A DNA stretch of 64,000 bases from Nocardia acidivorans NBRC 108247 (GCF_001625085.1 NZ_BDAW01000006.1:62001-126000), one strand, 5' to 3'; counted from the first letter of the stretch, positions 42,641 through 53,279 are shown. The notes: generated from the sequence alone by a model not told the origin. Program-made: numbers and translations.

Positions 42641-45600
42641 GTGCACATTCACCGTGCCGAGCGTGCGGACACGCTCGCCGACGCGCTCGCCGAGTTGCTC
42701 GCCGATCCACTCGGCGATCCGTTCACCCCGGAAGTGGTCGCGGTCCCGGCCAAGGGCGTCGAGCGCTGGCTGCAACAGCGGCTGGGCACGGTGCTCGGCA
42801 GTGCCGCGCACGGTGACGGTGTGGCCGCCAATATCGACTTCGCCGATCCGGCCGGATTGGTCGCGCGGGTGCTGGCCGAGGCGACGGGCTGGGAGCCCGA
42901 ACAGGATCCGTGGGCGGCCGAGCGCGTGGTGTGGACCTTGCTGCCGGTGCTCGACGCGGCGCTGCACGAGCCCTGGAGCGCGGTGCTGGCTCGGCATCTG
43001 GGCAATGGGGACGCGAAGGGATATCGGGTCGGGCGGCGGTACGCCACGGCGGCGCGGATCGCGGAACTGTTCGCCGGATACGCCATGCAGCGGCCCGGCA
43101 TGATCACCGATTGGGCGGCCGGTTCCGATACCGACGGCGCCGGGCACCCGCTGCCGGAGGATCTGCTGTGGCAGCCGCGCCTGTGGCGACTGCTGCGCGC
43201 GGCGGTCGGGGAACCCGCACCGGCCGAACGACTTTCGGACGCGTGCGCGCGGCTGCGCGCCGAACCCGCGGTGGTGTCGCTGCCGGAACGGATTTCGCTG
43301 TTCGGGGTGACCCGGCTGACCACCGATCAGCTCGAGGTGCTGTCGGCGCTGTCCCACGGGAGGCAGGTGCACCTGTGGCTGGTGCATCCCAGTCCGGCGC
43401 TGTGGACCAAGCTCGCCGATGCCGAGGTGATACCGAATTCCGGTGTGCGCGTTCGGCATCCGCTGCTGGCGGCGCTGGGGCGCGATGTGCGGGAATTACA
43501 GGAGCGGCTGGCGGGCTACGACCATATCGACACCTATCATCCGCGACCCGAGACGGTCGGGGCGCGCACCCTGCTCACCGCATTGCAGGCGGCCATCCGG
43601 CAGGATCGCTGGTCGCTGCTGCCCGAACCCGCGCTCGCGGACGGCAGTATCACGGTGCACTCCTGCCACGGTCCGGCCCGCCAGGTCGAGGTGCTGCGCG
43701 ATGCCCTGCTCGGATTGTTCAGCGCCGACCCGACTTTGGAACCCCGGGACGTCATCGTCATGTGCCCGGATGTGGAGAGCTACGCCCCGCTGGTGCGCGC
43801 CGCGTTCGGACAGTGGTCCCTGGACGGGGCCGCGCCCGGACATCCCGCGCACGGCCTGCGGGTGCGATTGGCCGATCGCGCGCAGCGGGCGGTCAACCCG
43901 CTCCTGGATGTGATCGCCACCCTGCTCGAGCTCGCGGACGGCCGGGTCACCGTGACCGAGGTGCTGGACCTGGCGGCGGCGGAACCGGTTCGGCTGCGCT
44001 GCGGGTTCGACGAGGACGATATCGAGCGACTGCGCGATTGGGTCGCCGAGACCGGGGCGCGCTGGGGCATCGGCCAGCGCCAGCGGCAGGCGTTCGGGCT
44101 GGGCGACTTCGCGCAGAACACCTTGAACGCCGCGGTGGATCGAATCCTGCTGGGCGTCGCGGCCGGTGAATCCAGTGAGGACTGGCTGGACCTGGTGCTG
44201 CCCCTGGACGATGTCGACAGCAATGACATCGATCTGGCCGGGCGATTCGCCGAATTCGTCGACCGGCTCGCGGTCTGCCTGCGCGATCTGCGCGGCCCGA
44301 CCCTGGCCGAACCGGCCGGATCGGCGCGGCCCGCCTCGGAATGGGCCGCGGTGCTCGGGCGCGCGCTGGATCTGCTCACCGATGTGCCGCGCACCCAGGG
44401 CTGGCAGGCCGTGCAGGCGCGGCGGGAACTGGCCGCGGCCACCGAGTACGCCGGGCAGATTCCCCTGCGGCTCACCGATATCGCCGCACTGCTCGCCGCC
44501 CGGCTGGCGGGGCGGCCCTCGCGGGCCAACTTCCGCACCGGTGAGTTGACCGTCTGCACCATGGTGCCCATGCGGTCGGTGCCGCATCGGGTGGTGGTGC
44601 TGCTCGGACTCGATGACGAGGTGTTCCCGCGCGCCGGCGGCGTGGACGGTGACGATGTGCTGGCGCGGCACCGCTGCCCGGGTGATCGCGATCCGCGCAG
44701 TGAGGACCGGCAGCTGCTATTGGACGCCATCATGGCGGCGGGGGAGCGACTTGTGCTGCTGCACACCGGATCCGATCCGGTGACCGGCGCGCATCGGCCG
44801 CCCGCCATCCCGGTGGCCGAACTGCTCGATACGGTGCGCGCCCATATCGGGCCGGAGGCCATCGATCAGGTGGTCATGCGACATCCGTTGCAGCCCTTCG
44901 ATCGCCGCAATTTCGATGCCGAGAAGCCGTTCAGCTTCGACAGTGTCGCGCTCGAGGGTGCGCTCGCGGCCCAGCGCGCACCCGTCCCGCGCCCGCCGTT
45001 CCTGGCGGCCGCGCTGCCCGGGACCGAGCGCGGGGATGTGGAGCTGGCGGATCTGGTGTCCTTCGTGGAGCATCCGATTCGCGCGTTCCTGTGGCAGCGC
45101 TTGGGGATTCGCGTACCCGAGAGCGAAGAGGAGATTGCCGACCGGCTGCCCATCGAGCTGGACGGGCTCACCAAATGGGGAATGGGTGAGCGCATGCTGA
45201 ACGCGCGGCTCACCGGGGTCGATCCCGGCGCACTGCGCGCGGCGGAGTGGCGGCGCGGATCGCTGCCGCCGTTCGCACTCGGCGCGGCGGTGCTCGACGA
45301 GGTGGAGAGCACCGTCGACCGGCTGGTGCGGGTGGCGCAGCCGCTGCACGAGATCCCTTCGCGCACCGTGGATATCGCGGTCGACCTGGGTGAGGGACGT
45401 CGCCTCACCGGGACCGTGCCCGATGTGCACGATGACGCGCTCCTGCGCACCACCTTCTCCCGGCTCGCGCCCAAACATCGGATGGCCGCGTGGGTGCGGC
45501 TGCTCGCGCTGGCCGCCACGGGTGACCATCAGAGCTGGCGGGCCATCACCATCGGTCGCGGCAAGATGTCGCGTCCCGCGTGGCAATCCACGCTCATCGC

Positions 45601-45979
45601 GCCCAACGCGCACGCGGCCCGGCTGCTGCTGCGCGATCTGGTGGCCCTGCGCGACGAGGGGCTCGCCGAGGTGCTCCCCATCGCCCCCGCCGCGTCGGCG
45701 GCCTATGCCGAGCGTCGCTGCCAGGGTTCCTCCGCCGAGGACGCGCTGCTGGCCGCCGAGCACGAATTCGACGGCGGTAAGGACGGTCCCGGCCGCTACG
45801 GCGAACACACCGACCGCTACCTGCGGTATGTGCTCGGCCCCGCCCCGCGCTTCCATCAGCTCACCGAAACCCGCACCGCCACCCCGACCGGGCTGGAGGC
45901 CGAGCCCACCCGTTTCGGTGAACTGGCGCGCCGACTGTGGAATCCCTTGCTCAGCAACGAGAATCAGGGCCAGCCATGA
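42641..45979 (+). CDS. recC: Exonuclease V gamma chain RecC, 1112 aa
   Basis: The GTG-initiated protein starts VHIHRAERADTLADALAELL and keeps RecC hallmarks: the N-terminal inactivated helicase-like lobe (VVAVPAKGVERWLQQRLGTV), ISLFGVTRLTTDQLEVLSAL, MRSVPHRVVVLLGLDDEVFP and the C-terminal PD-(D/E)xK-like nuclease-dead region (PIRAFLWQRLGI). RecC recognises Chi-like sequences and holds the split strands. First gene of recC-recB-recD, spaced 43 bases from recB. Typical length for the family. Confidence 0.95.
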   Translation: MHIHRAERADTLADALAELLADPLGDPFTPEVVAVPAKGVERWLQQRLGTVLGSAAHGDGVAANIDFADPAGLVARVLAEATGWEPEQDPWAAERVVWTLLPVLDAALHEPWSAVLARHLGNGDAKGYRVGRRYATAARIAELFAGYAMQRPGMITDWAAGSDTDGAGHPLPEDLLWQPRLWRLLRAAVGEPAPAERLSDACARLRAEPAVVSLPERISLFGVTRLTTDQLEVLSALSHGRQVHLWLVHPSPALWTKLADAEVIPNSGVRVRHPLLAALGRDVRELQERLAGYDHIDTYHPRPETVGARTLLTALQAAIRQDRWSLLPEPALADGSITVHSCHGPARQVEVLRDALLGLFSADPTLEPRDVIVMCPDVESYAPLVRAAFGQWSLDGAAPGHPAHGLRVRLADRAQRAVNPLLDVIATLLELADGRVTVTEVLDLAAAEPVRLRCGFDEDDIERLRDWVAETGARWGIGQRQRQAFGLGDFAQNTLNAAVDRILLGVAAGESSEDWLDLVLPLDDVDSNDIDLAGRFAEFVDRLAVCLRDLRGPTLAEPAGSARPASEWAAVLGRALDLLTDVPRTQGWQAVQARRELAAATEYAGQIPLRLTDIAALLAARLAGRPSRANFRTGELTVCTMVPMRSVPHRVVVLLGLDDEVFPRAGGVDGDDVLARHRCPGDRDPRSEDRQLLLDAIMAAGERLVLLHTGSDPVTGAHRPPAIPVAELLDTVRAHIGPEAIDQVVMRHPLQPFDRRNFDAEKPFSFDSVALEGALAAQRAPVPRPPFLAAALPGTERGDVELADLVSFVEHPIRAFLWQRLGIRVPESEEEIADRLPIELDGLTKWGMGERMLNARLTGVDPGALRAAEWRRGSLPPFALGAAVLDEVESTVDRLVRVAQPLHEIPSRTVDIAVDLGEGRRLTGTVPDVHDDALLRTTFSRLAPKHRMAAWVRLLALAATGDHQSWRAITIGRGKMSRPAWQSTLIAPNAHAARLLLRDLVALRDEGLAEVLPIAPAASAAYAERRCQGSSAEDALLAAEHEFDGGKDGPGRYGEHTDRYLRYVLGPAPRFHQLTETRTATPTGLEAEPTRFGELARRLWNPLLSNENQGQP

Positions 45980-46022
45980 TCACCCCGCCGCTGACGACCG
46001 GCCCCGAAAGCGAAAGGCGCGG

Positions 46023-49000
46023 ATGACCGACGACCTGTTCTCGATCACCGACGCGGACCTCACCGTCCGCCCGGCCGCCACCCGATCCCGTCGCCGCAGT
46101 GACTCGGCGGGCGGTGAATCGCACCGCGAGCCGGTGGGTGCGGACGGCGGCGAGCCGTTCGGCCTGGACGGGGATGGCGTCCCGGGGAACGGAACCGAAC
46201 GCGACGAGACGGCGTCCGGCACCGGTGAGCCCCTCGGGGTGGGCACGGGTGCGGCATTCGGCGCGGCCGCGGTCCGCCCGCAGGGCGAGGGCCTGTGGGC
46301 CGAGGACGAGCGGTCGGCCGATGCCTCGGGCGCGGCCGCGACGGTCCCGAATGCCGCGGTCGGGCAGGGGGATTCGGGGAACGGATTCCACCTGACTGGG
46401 GCCTTGCCGGTGGGCACCACCGTGCTGGAGGCCAGCGCGGGCACCGGCAAGACCTATGCCATTGTCGGTTTGGCGGTGCGGTTCGTGGCCGAGGCCGGGG
46501 TGGACATCTCCGAACTGCTGCTGGTGACCTTCAGCCGGGCGGCCACCCAGGAATTGCGGGAGCGCACGCGCGACCGGTTCGTCTCGGTGGCGGCCGCGCT
46601 CGCCGATCCCGAGCGGGCGCAGGCCACCGGGGATGAGCTGATTCGGCATCTGGCGCAGGCGAATCCGGCTGAGGTGGCGGCGCGGCGGGAGCGGCTGCTG
46701 GCCGCGCTGTCGGATTTCGACGCGGGCACCATCGCCACCACGCACAGTTTCTGTCAGCGCATGCTGGACGAGCTGGGGCTGGCGGGGGAGCAGGATCCGG
46801 GTGTGCGGCTGGTGGAGAGCATCGACGATGTGGTCTCCACCGTCGCGGACGATCTGTACCTGAGCCGGTACGCGCGTGAGATTCCGCCGTTCAGTCCGGC
46901 CGACGCACAGCGATTGGCCGCCGCGGCCGTGGGCGACGGCGCCGCCATCCTGGTGCCCGAGGTCGAGTCCGAGGATGATCCGGCGGGGGAGCGGGTCGCC
47001 TTCGCCGCGGCGGCGCGGGCGGAAACCGCTCGGCGCAAACAGCTTTCGGGGCTGCGCGATTTCGACGATCTGCTGGTGCTGCTGCACGATGTGCTGGCCG
47101 ACGAGGAACACGGCCCGCGCGCCTGCCAGCGGATTCGGGATCGGTTCCGGGTGGCGCTGGTGGACGAGTTCCAGGACACCGATCCACTCCAGTGGGACAT
47201 TCTGCGGCGCGCCTTCCACGGGCACACCACCCTGGTACTGGTCGGTGATCCCAAACAGGCCATCTACGCCTTCCGCGGCGCGGAGGTGCTCAGCTATCTG
47301 GATGCGGTGGCGCACGCGGACTCTCGGCGCGAGCTCACCACCAATCGGCGCAGTGATGCCGGACTGCTGGCCGCGCTGGAGCACATCCACGGCGGAGCGG
47401 CCCTGGGGCACAAGGAGATCACCGTGCACACGGTGGCCGCCACTCGGCCGTTCTCCCGGCTCACCGGCGCGCCCGAGGTGGTTGTCCCGTTCCGGCTCCG
47501 GTGTTTACCGCGCACCGGCGCGGGTCCGCTGAATCGCTCCGGATATCCGACGGTCGGGCGGCAGCGGGAACGCGTCGCCACCGATGTGGCGGCCGATATC
47601 GTACGACTGCTCGAATCCGGGACGACCATCGACGCCGGTGGCGAAAGGCCGCTGGGCCCCGGCGATATCGCGGTGCTGGTGCGCAATCGCAATCAGCTCG
47701 ACCTGGTGCGCAAGGAACTCGAACTCGCCGGGGTGGCCTCGGTACTCGCCGGTGGCGCGAGCGTCTTCGGAACGCCCTCTGCGACCCAATGGCTGTGGGT
47801 CCTGCACGCTTTGGAGCAGCCGCATCGCGCGGATCGGGTGCGCTTGGCCGCCGGGACCGCGCTGCTGGGTCTGGCCGCCGACGACATCGACTCCGGCGGT
47901 GCGGATCTGGTGGGTCGGCTCAGTGCCGAACTGCGCGATTCCGCGCGGCTGTTCGCCCGGGCCGGTTTCGCCGCCGTCTTCGAGAAGATGAGCGCGGAAA
48001 CCAGACTCGCGCCGCGCCTGCTGGCCCTGGAGGGCGGCGAACGCCAGCTCACCGACCTGCGTCAGATCGCACAGTTGCTCGACGATGCCGCGCTGCGTGA
48101 GGGTTTGGGCCTCAGCGCCCTGACCCGCTGGCTCGCCGATCGGGTTCGTGATCCGGCCTCGGGCAGTGTGGCCGGTCGCAGTCGCCGCCTGGACCGCGAT
48201 GCGGCGGCCGTGCAGATCGCCACCGTGCACGCCAGCAAAGGTCTCGAATTCCCGGTCGTGTACCTGCCTTTCGCCTGGGATGCCGCCAAGATCCGCAATC
48301 CGCAGACCCTGCTCTTCCACGATGAGCAGGGCCGCCGCGTGCTGGACGTCGGTGGTCCGGAGGCATCGGGCTACAACACCCGCAAGCCCCGCGCCGAATC
48401 CGAGGAGGCGGCGGAGGAACTGCGGCTGCTGTACGTGGCGCTGACGCGCGCGGGCGCTCAGGTGGTGGCCTGGTGGGCACCGGCCTTCGACACTCAGACC
48501 GCGCCGCTGCACCGCATGATCCTGGGGCGCGAGCCCGGCAGCCCGGCCGTAGCGGACAAGGCCGCCGTGCCCGCGGATTCGGTTGTGCTCACCCGTATTT
48601 CGGAGTGGGCGTCGACGGCCGAACCCGGCGTGATCGCGATCGAGCCGGTGCATGAGATCCGCCGTGCCCGGCTGCCCCGCGACCACACCGCCCTGGCCGC
48701 CGAAGCTCTCGCCGTGGCGCATTTCGACCGTCGCCTGGATCTGGATTGGCGGCGCACCTCGTACTCGGCGCTCACCGCCGGCGCGCACGACGCCATGCCC
48801 GCCGGTGATCAACCCGATGGCGGTGGTGTGGCCGATGAACCCCTCGAACCCAGTGTGCTGGGCGACGAACTCGACGTATTCGCCACGGCCGCGCCGTCAC
48901 TCATGAATACGCTGCCCTACGGCGCGGAATTCGGCACCCTGGTGCACGAGATCCTGGAGTACGTCGACACCGACGCCCCGGACCTGGCCGCCGAAATGCG

Positions 49001-49694
49001 GGCCCGCTGTACCCACGCGGTCGCCGAGCAGATGTTCGACGCCGACCCCGAGGTGCTCGCGCACGCGCTCATGGCGGTCATGCGCACCCCCATCGGATTC
49101 GGTTCGCTCGCCGATATCTCCGCGCGCGATCGGCTCAGCGAACTCGACTTCGATATGCCGCTCGCCGGTGGTGACACCCCCGTGGCGAGGCGGGTGAGCG
49201 TGCCGCAGATCGCCGGTCTGCTGCGCCGCCACCTGCCCGCCGACGATGTGTTCCTGCCCTACGCCGATCAGCTCGCACACCTGGACGACACCCCGCTGCG
49301 CGGTTTCCTCACCGGCAGTATCGACGCCGTATTGCGGATCCCCGGACCGCGATTCGTGGTGGTCGATTACAAGACCAACCGGCTCGGCACCGGCGATCTG
49401 ACCGTCGCGCACTACACGCACGAGCGCATGGCGGCGGAGATGATGCGCTCGCACTATCCGCTCCAGGCGATCCTGTATTCGGTTGCGCTGCACCGATATC
49501 TGCGCTGGCGGCTGCCCGGATACGATCCGGCGCGGCACCTCGGCGGTATCCGCTATCTGTTCGTGCGCGGCATGGTCGGCCCCGACACCCCGGACGGTTG
49601 CGGTGTCTTCGACTGGATGCCGCCGCCCGCCCTGGTGACGGACCTGTCCTTACTGCTGGCGGGCGAACTCGCCGATACGGAGGCACCCGCATGA
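46023..49694 (+). CDS. recB: Exonuclease V beta chain RecB with an N-terminal disordered insertion, 1223 aa
   Basis: 3'-5' helicase plus nuclease. Walker A ASAGTGKT lies at 137-144, about 110 residues later than in E. coli RecB. The preceding segment (22-120) is Gly/Glu/Ala-rich and apparently disordered. UvrD-type helicase motifs follow (VALVDEFQDTDPLQWDILRR, TIATTHSFCQRML, TVHASKGLEFPVVYLPFAWD). The C-terminal nuclease has GTLVHEILEYVDTDA and VVDYKTNRLGTGDLTVAHYT. The ATG at 46023 fixes the N-terminus. The stop overlaps the small downstream ORF (ATGA). Confidence 0.96.
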   Translation: MTDDLFSITDADLTVRPAATRSRRRSDSAGGESHREPVGADGGEPFGLDGDGVPGNGTERDETASGTGEPLGVGTGAAFGAAAVRPQGEGLWAEDERSADASGAAATVPNAAVGQGDSGNGFHLTGALPVGTTVLEASAGTGKTYAIVGLAVRFVAEAGVDISELLLVTFSRAATQELRERTRDRFVSVAAALADPERAQATGDELIRHLAQANPAEVAARRERLLAALSDFDAGTIATTHSFCQRMLDELGLAGEQDPGVRLVESIDDVVSTVADDLYLSRYAREIPPFSPADAQRLAAAAVGDGAAILVPEVESEDDPAGERVAFAAAARAETARRKQLSGLRDFDDLLVLLHDVLADEEHGPRACQRIRDRFRVALVDEFQDTDPLQWDILRRAFHGHTTLVLVGDPKQAIYAFRGAEVLSYLDAVAHADSRRELTTNRRSDAGLLAALEHIHGGAALGHKEITVHTVAATRPFSRLTGAPEVVVPFRLRCLPRTGAGPLNRSGYPTVGRQRERVATDVAADIVRLLESGTTIDAGGERPLGPGDIAVLVRNRNQLDLVRKELELAGVASVLAGGASVFGTPSATQWLWVLHALEQPHRADRVRLAAGTALLGLAADDIDSGGADLVGRLSAELRDSARLFARAGFAAVFEKMSAETRLAPRLLALEGGERQLTDLRQIAQLLDDAALREGLGLSALTRWLADRVRDPASGSVAGRSRRLDRDAAAVQIATVHASKGLEFPVVYLPFAWDAAKIRNPQTLLFHDEQGRRVLDVGGPEASGYNTRKPRAESEEAAEELRLLYVALTRAGAQVVAWWAPAFDTQTAPLHRMILGREPGSPAVADKAAVPADSVVLTRISEWASTAEPGVIAIEPVHEIRRARLPRDHTALAAEALAVAHFDRRLDLDWRRTSYSALTAGAHDAMPAGDQPDGGGVADEPLEPSVLGDELDVFATAAPSLMNTLPYGAEFGTLVHEILEYVDTDAPDLAAEMRARCTHAVAEQMFDADPEVLAHALMAVMRTPIGFGSLADISARDRLSELDFDMPLAGGDTPVARRVSVPQIAGLLRRHLPADDVFLPYADQLAHLDDTPLRGFLTGSIDAVLRIPGPRFVVVDYKTNRLGTGDLTVAHYTHERMAAEMMRSHYPLQAILYSVALHRYLRWRLPGYDPARHLGGIRYLFVRGMVGPDTPDGCGVFDWMPPPALVTDLSLLLAGELADTEAPA

Positions 49695-49792
49695 GGCGCG
49701 ACATCGATCACCCGTGGCCGGGCAACGGGCTCATCCCGCCCGTCATGGTCCCCGCGCCCCGGGCGGCCCGCGTCCGGACGGTGGCCTCATGA
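49691..49792 (+). CDS. Possible 33-aa peptide bridging recB and recD
   Basis: ATG 49691 overlaps the recB stop (ATGA), and its own TGA (49790-49792) overlaps the recD ATG in the same way. The peptide (MRRDIDHPWPGNGLIPPVMV, then basic) has no known homologue. Double ATGA linkage suggests ribosomes could hand over from recB to recD through it. Could also be chance spacing. Confidence 0.35.
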   Translation: MRRDIDHPWPGNGLIPPVMVPAPRAARVRTVAS

Positions 49793-51672
49793 CCTCAATC
49801 CAGTTGGCGCAGCGCGGAACCGGGGCGTTGCAGATCTTCAACGAGGCCGGTGTGCTCTCCGCGGCGGATGTGCACGTGGCGGTGCGGCTGGGGCGGCTCG
49901 GACGGGAGACCTCGCCCCTGGTGCTCTTCGCGACCGCGCTCGCCGTGCGCGCGGTGCGGTCCGGCTCGGTCTGCCTGGAAGTCCGTCGCATGCACGAGAT
50001 CGGCGTGGATGCCGAAGGGACGGAAGAATCGTCGATCGATCCCGCGACCCTGCCCTGGCCGGATGTGGACGAGGTCATCGCCGCCCTGCGCAAGAGCCCC
50101 CTGGTGTGCGGCAGCCCGGCCGGGCCGCTGCGCCCGCTGCGATTGATCGATCCGCCCGGGTCCGAGGCCGGACCGCTGCTCTACCTGGACCGGTACTACC
50201 GGCAGGAGGAGACCATCCGGGCCGCGCTCACCGAACGCTCCACCACCCAGCCCATGGTGGACGCGGAACTCGTTCGGCGGGAACTGGATCGGCTGTTCCC
50301 GGGCGAGGGCGGACCGGGCGAGCCGCCGGATCGGCAGCGACTCGCGGTGGCGCTGGCCGCAACCCAGTGGACGACCGTGGTCGCGGGTGGACCGGGTACC
50401 GGTAAGACGCACACCATCGCGCGCGTGCTGGCGCTGCTGGTCGCGCATCAGCAAGCCATTCCCGGCGCACCGGCCCTGCGTATCGCGCTGGCCGCGCCGA
50501 CCGGCAAAGCCGCTGCGCGCCTTCAGGAATCGGTGCGCGAACAGGCCGGGGACATCGGCCTGCCCGAGCTCACGGCCGCCACCCTGCACCGGCTGCTGGG
50601 CTGGCAGCGCGGCGGCGCGAGCCGGTTCAAGCATCATGAATTCAATCGGCTGCCCTATGACGTGATCGTGGTGGACGAGACCTCCATGGTGTCGCTGACC
50701 ATGATGAGCCGCCTGCTCCCGGCCGTGCGCCCGGACGCGCGCCTGGTCCTGGTCGGCGACCCGGACCAGCTGGCCTCGGTCGACGCGGGCGCGGTCCTGG
50801 CCGACCTGGTGGCGGGACCGATTGCCGGACAGCCGAATCCGGCCCTGGAGAAGATCCTCGGCGGTGAATTGCGGGACAGCGCCGGACATCCCGACGCGCT
50901 CTCGGTCCGCGAGCGAGAACGGATGCGCGGCGGCATCGTCCGCCTCACCCGGGGCCGTCGCTTCGGCGGCCGGATCGCCGAACTCGCGGTCGCGGTGCGC
51001 GCGGGTGATGCCGACACCGCGCTGGAGCTGCTGCGCGCGGGCGGCGCCGAACTATCCCTGCACACACCCGAGGACATCGGTCAGGTGCGCGCGGATGTGC
51101 TGCGCGCCGCGCACTCCGCCACCGACGCGGCCCTGGCCGGTGACGCCACCGCCGCCCTCACCGCATTGGAATCGCATCGCCTGCTCTGCGCGCATCGACA
51201 GGGCCCGTACGGCGTCGAACGCTGGGACCGCATGGCCGCGGGCTGGGTCACCGCCGCCGGAATCAGTACCGAACCCGCTCCGGGACACTGGTATCCGGGT
51301 CAACCGCTGCTGGTCACGGCCAATGATCACGAGGCGCGCATCTACAACGGCGATACCGGTGTCATCGTTCGCATGCCGGACGGCACGCTGCGCGCGGCCC
51401 TGCAACGCGGCACCGAACCGTATCTGGTGCACCCCACTCAGTTCCCGGGCGTCACCACGGTGTACGCCATGACGATTCACCGCAGTCAGGGCAGTCAGTA
51501 CGACACCGTGACCACCGTGCTGCCCGGGCCGGAATCGACCCTGCTCACCCGGGAGTTGCTGTACACGGCCATTACCCGCGCCCGCAAACACGTCCGTATC
51601 CTGGGCACCGAGGATTCGATTCGCGCGGCCATCGGGCGTCGTGTACTCCGGGCGAGCGGTCTGCGCGCGTAG
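49789..51672 (+). CDS. recD: Exonuclease V alpha chain RecD, 627 aa
   Basis: 5'-3' SF1B helicase. N-terminal region LQIFNEAGVLSAADVHVAVR, Walker A AGGPGTGKTHTIARV with GGPGTGKT at 200-207, VVDETSMVSLTMMSRLL (Walker B DETS), LVLVGDPDQLASVDAGAVLA, and the C-terminal VYAMTIHRSQGSQYDTVTTV. The motif set is complete, so the enzyme should be active with RecBC in end processing and recombination. ATG 49789 follows the short peptide. Confidence 0.95.
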   Translation: MTSIQLAQRGTGALQIFNEAGVLSAADVHVAVRLGRLGRETSPLVLFATALAVRAVRSGSVCLEVRRMHEIGVDAEGTEESSIDPATLPWPDVDEVIAALRKSPLVCGSPAGPLRPLRLIDPPGSEAGPLLYLDRYYRQEETIRAALTERSTTQPMVDAELVRRELDRLFPGEGGPGEPPDRQRLAVALAATQWTTVVAGGPGTGKTHTIARVLALLVAHQQAIPGAPALRIALAAPTGKAAARLQESVREQAGDIGLPELTAATLHRLLGWQRGGASRFKHHEFNRLPYDVIVVDETSMVSLTMMSRLLPAVRPDARLVLVGDPDQLASVDAGAVLADLVAGPIAGQPNPALEKILGGELRDSAGHPDALSVRERERMRGGIVRLTRGRRFGGRIAELAVAVRAGDADTALELLRAGGAELSLHTPEDIGQVRADVLRAAHSATDAALAGDATAALTALESHRLLCAHRQGPYGVERWDRMAAGWVTAAGISTEPAPGHWYPGQPLLVTANDHEARIYNGDTGVIVRMPDGTLRAALQRGTEPYLVHPTQFPGVTTVYAMTIHRSQGSQYDTVTTVLPGPESTLLTRELLYTAITRARKHVRILGTEDSIRAAIGRRVLRASGLRA

Positions 51673-51773
51673 CCCTCGGCGAATTCTTCTCGCGTTCGTA
51701 GTCCGCTTCGGCCCTGCGCGTGTTCGGTGCTGGATACGCTGGGCGCACATCTTTGCGAATCGAAGGAGTGTCG

Positions 51774-53258
51774 ATGAGCAGCACGACCGAGCACGTCGAT
51801 GTGCTCATTGTCGGCGCGGGTCTGTCCGGTATCGGGGCCGCCCACCATCTGCAGACCGCGTTTCCCTGGCGCACGTACGCGATCCTGGAGATGCGCGAGG
51901 GGATCGGCGGCACCTGGGATCTGTTCCGGTATCCGGGTATTCGGTCGGACTCCGATATGTTCACCCTCGGGTACCGGTTCCGGCCGTGGCTGGGGGACAA
52001 GGCGATCGCCGACGGGGATTCGATCCTGAACTATGTGCGCGAGACCGCGGCCGATGCCGGGATCGACAAGCACATCCGGTATCGGCACCGGGTGCTGGAT
52101 GCCGAATGGTCATCGGCGCAGAATCGGTGGACGGTGACCGCCGAGCACGACGGCGAGACGGTGACCATCACCGCGAACTTCCTGTTCAGCTGCTCGGGGT
52201 ACTACCGATACGACCAGGGGTACACGCCGGAATTCGCTGGTATGGAACGTTTCTCGGGACCGGTGGTGCATCCGCAGCACTGGCCCGAACAGCTCGACGT
52301 CGAAGGCAAACGCGTCGTCATCATCGGCTCCGGTGCGACCGCGGTGACCCTCGGCCCGGCGCTCGCCGATCAGGGCGCGCACGTGGTGATGCTGCAACGC
52401 TCACCGTCGTACATCATCTCCATGCCCGCGCGCGATGCCTTCGCCGATCGGGTGCGCCGCATCCTGCCCGCCAAGGCCGCGTACGGTCTGGCGCGGGCCA
52501 AGAATGTCGCGCTGAGCACCGCCATGTATCAAATCTCGCAGCGCTATCCCCGGCGTATGCGGTCGTGGATCTTCGGTCTCCAGAAGCGTTGGCTGCCCGC
52601 GGGTTACGATATTCAGACGCATTTCAATCCCAGTTACAAACCGTGGGATCAGCGGCTGTGCCTGGTACCCAATGGCGATCTGTTCCGCGCCATCCGGCAG
52701 GACAAGCTGGAGATGGTCACCGACCGCATCGAGACCTTCACCGAATCCGGTCTGAAACTCGAATCCGGTCGTGAGCTCGAGGCCGATATCATCATCACCG
52801 CAACGGGTTTGAACCTGATCGCGTTCGGCGGTCTGGAGCTGACGGTGGACGGGGAGAAGGTCGAACTCCCGAATGCCATGGCGTACAAGGCCATGATGCT
52901 CTCGGAGGTCCCCAATTTCGCCTTCATCATCGGCTACACCAACGCCTCCTGGACCTTGAAGGCGGATCTGGTGTGCGAGTACGTCGTTCGCCTGCTGCGG
53001 CATATGGATTCGCACGGCTACGCCAAGGCCACCCCGGTGCGCGATCCCTCGGTCGGCACCGCGCCCTTCCTGGATTTCCAGCCCGGCTATGTACTGCGCG
53101 CCCTGGACCGGCTCCCGAAACAGGGTGATCGCGCCCCGTGGCGGCTGCGCCAGAACTATCTGCGCGATCTGCCCATGCTGCGCTACGGCAAGATCGTCGA
53201 CCCGGCCATGCGCTTCGAGAAGGCCGGTGCATCGACGCCGATCGCCAGCGGGCAGTAG
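51774..53258 (+). CDS. EthA-like Baeyer-Villiger flavin monooxygenase, 494 aa
   Basis: Two Rossmann motifs (GAGLSGIG at 14-21, and VVIIGSGATAVT around 181-192) surround the Baeyer-Villiger signature FSGPVVHPQHW (160-170). N-terminus (EHVDVLIVGAGLSGIGAAHH) and length closely resemble M. tuberculosis EthA (Rv3854c), which oxidises ketones and activates ethionamide. The usual divergent EthR repressor is missing; instead a GntR repressor gene follows tail to tail. GGAG at 51765-51768 supports ATG 51774. Confidence 0.92.
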   Translation: MSSTTEHVDVLIVGAGLSGIGAAHHLQTAFPWRTYAILEMREGIGGTWDLFRYPGIRSDSDMFTLGYRFRPWLGDKAIADGDSILNYVRETAADAGIDKHIRYRHRVLDAEWSSAQNRWTVTAEHDGETVTITANFLFSCSGYYRYDQGYTPEFAGMERFSGPVVHPQHWPEQLDVEGKRVVIIGSGATAVTLGPALADQGAHVVMLQRSPSYIISMPARDAFADRVRRILPAKAAYGLARAKNVALSTAMYQISQRYPRRMRSWIFGLQKRWLPAGYDIQTHFNPSYKPWDQRLCLVPNGDLFRAIRQDKLEMVTDRIETFTESGLKLESGRELEADIIITATGLNLIAFGGLELTVDGEKVELPNAMAYKAMMLSEVPNFAFIIGYTNASWTLKADLVCEYVVRLLRHMDSHGYAKATPVRDPSVGTAPFLDFQPGYVLRALDRLPKQGDRAPWRLRQNYLRDLPMLRYGKIVDPAMRFEKAGASTPIASGQ

Positions 53259-53279
53259 GACTTTCGGGCAGGAGTACTC

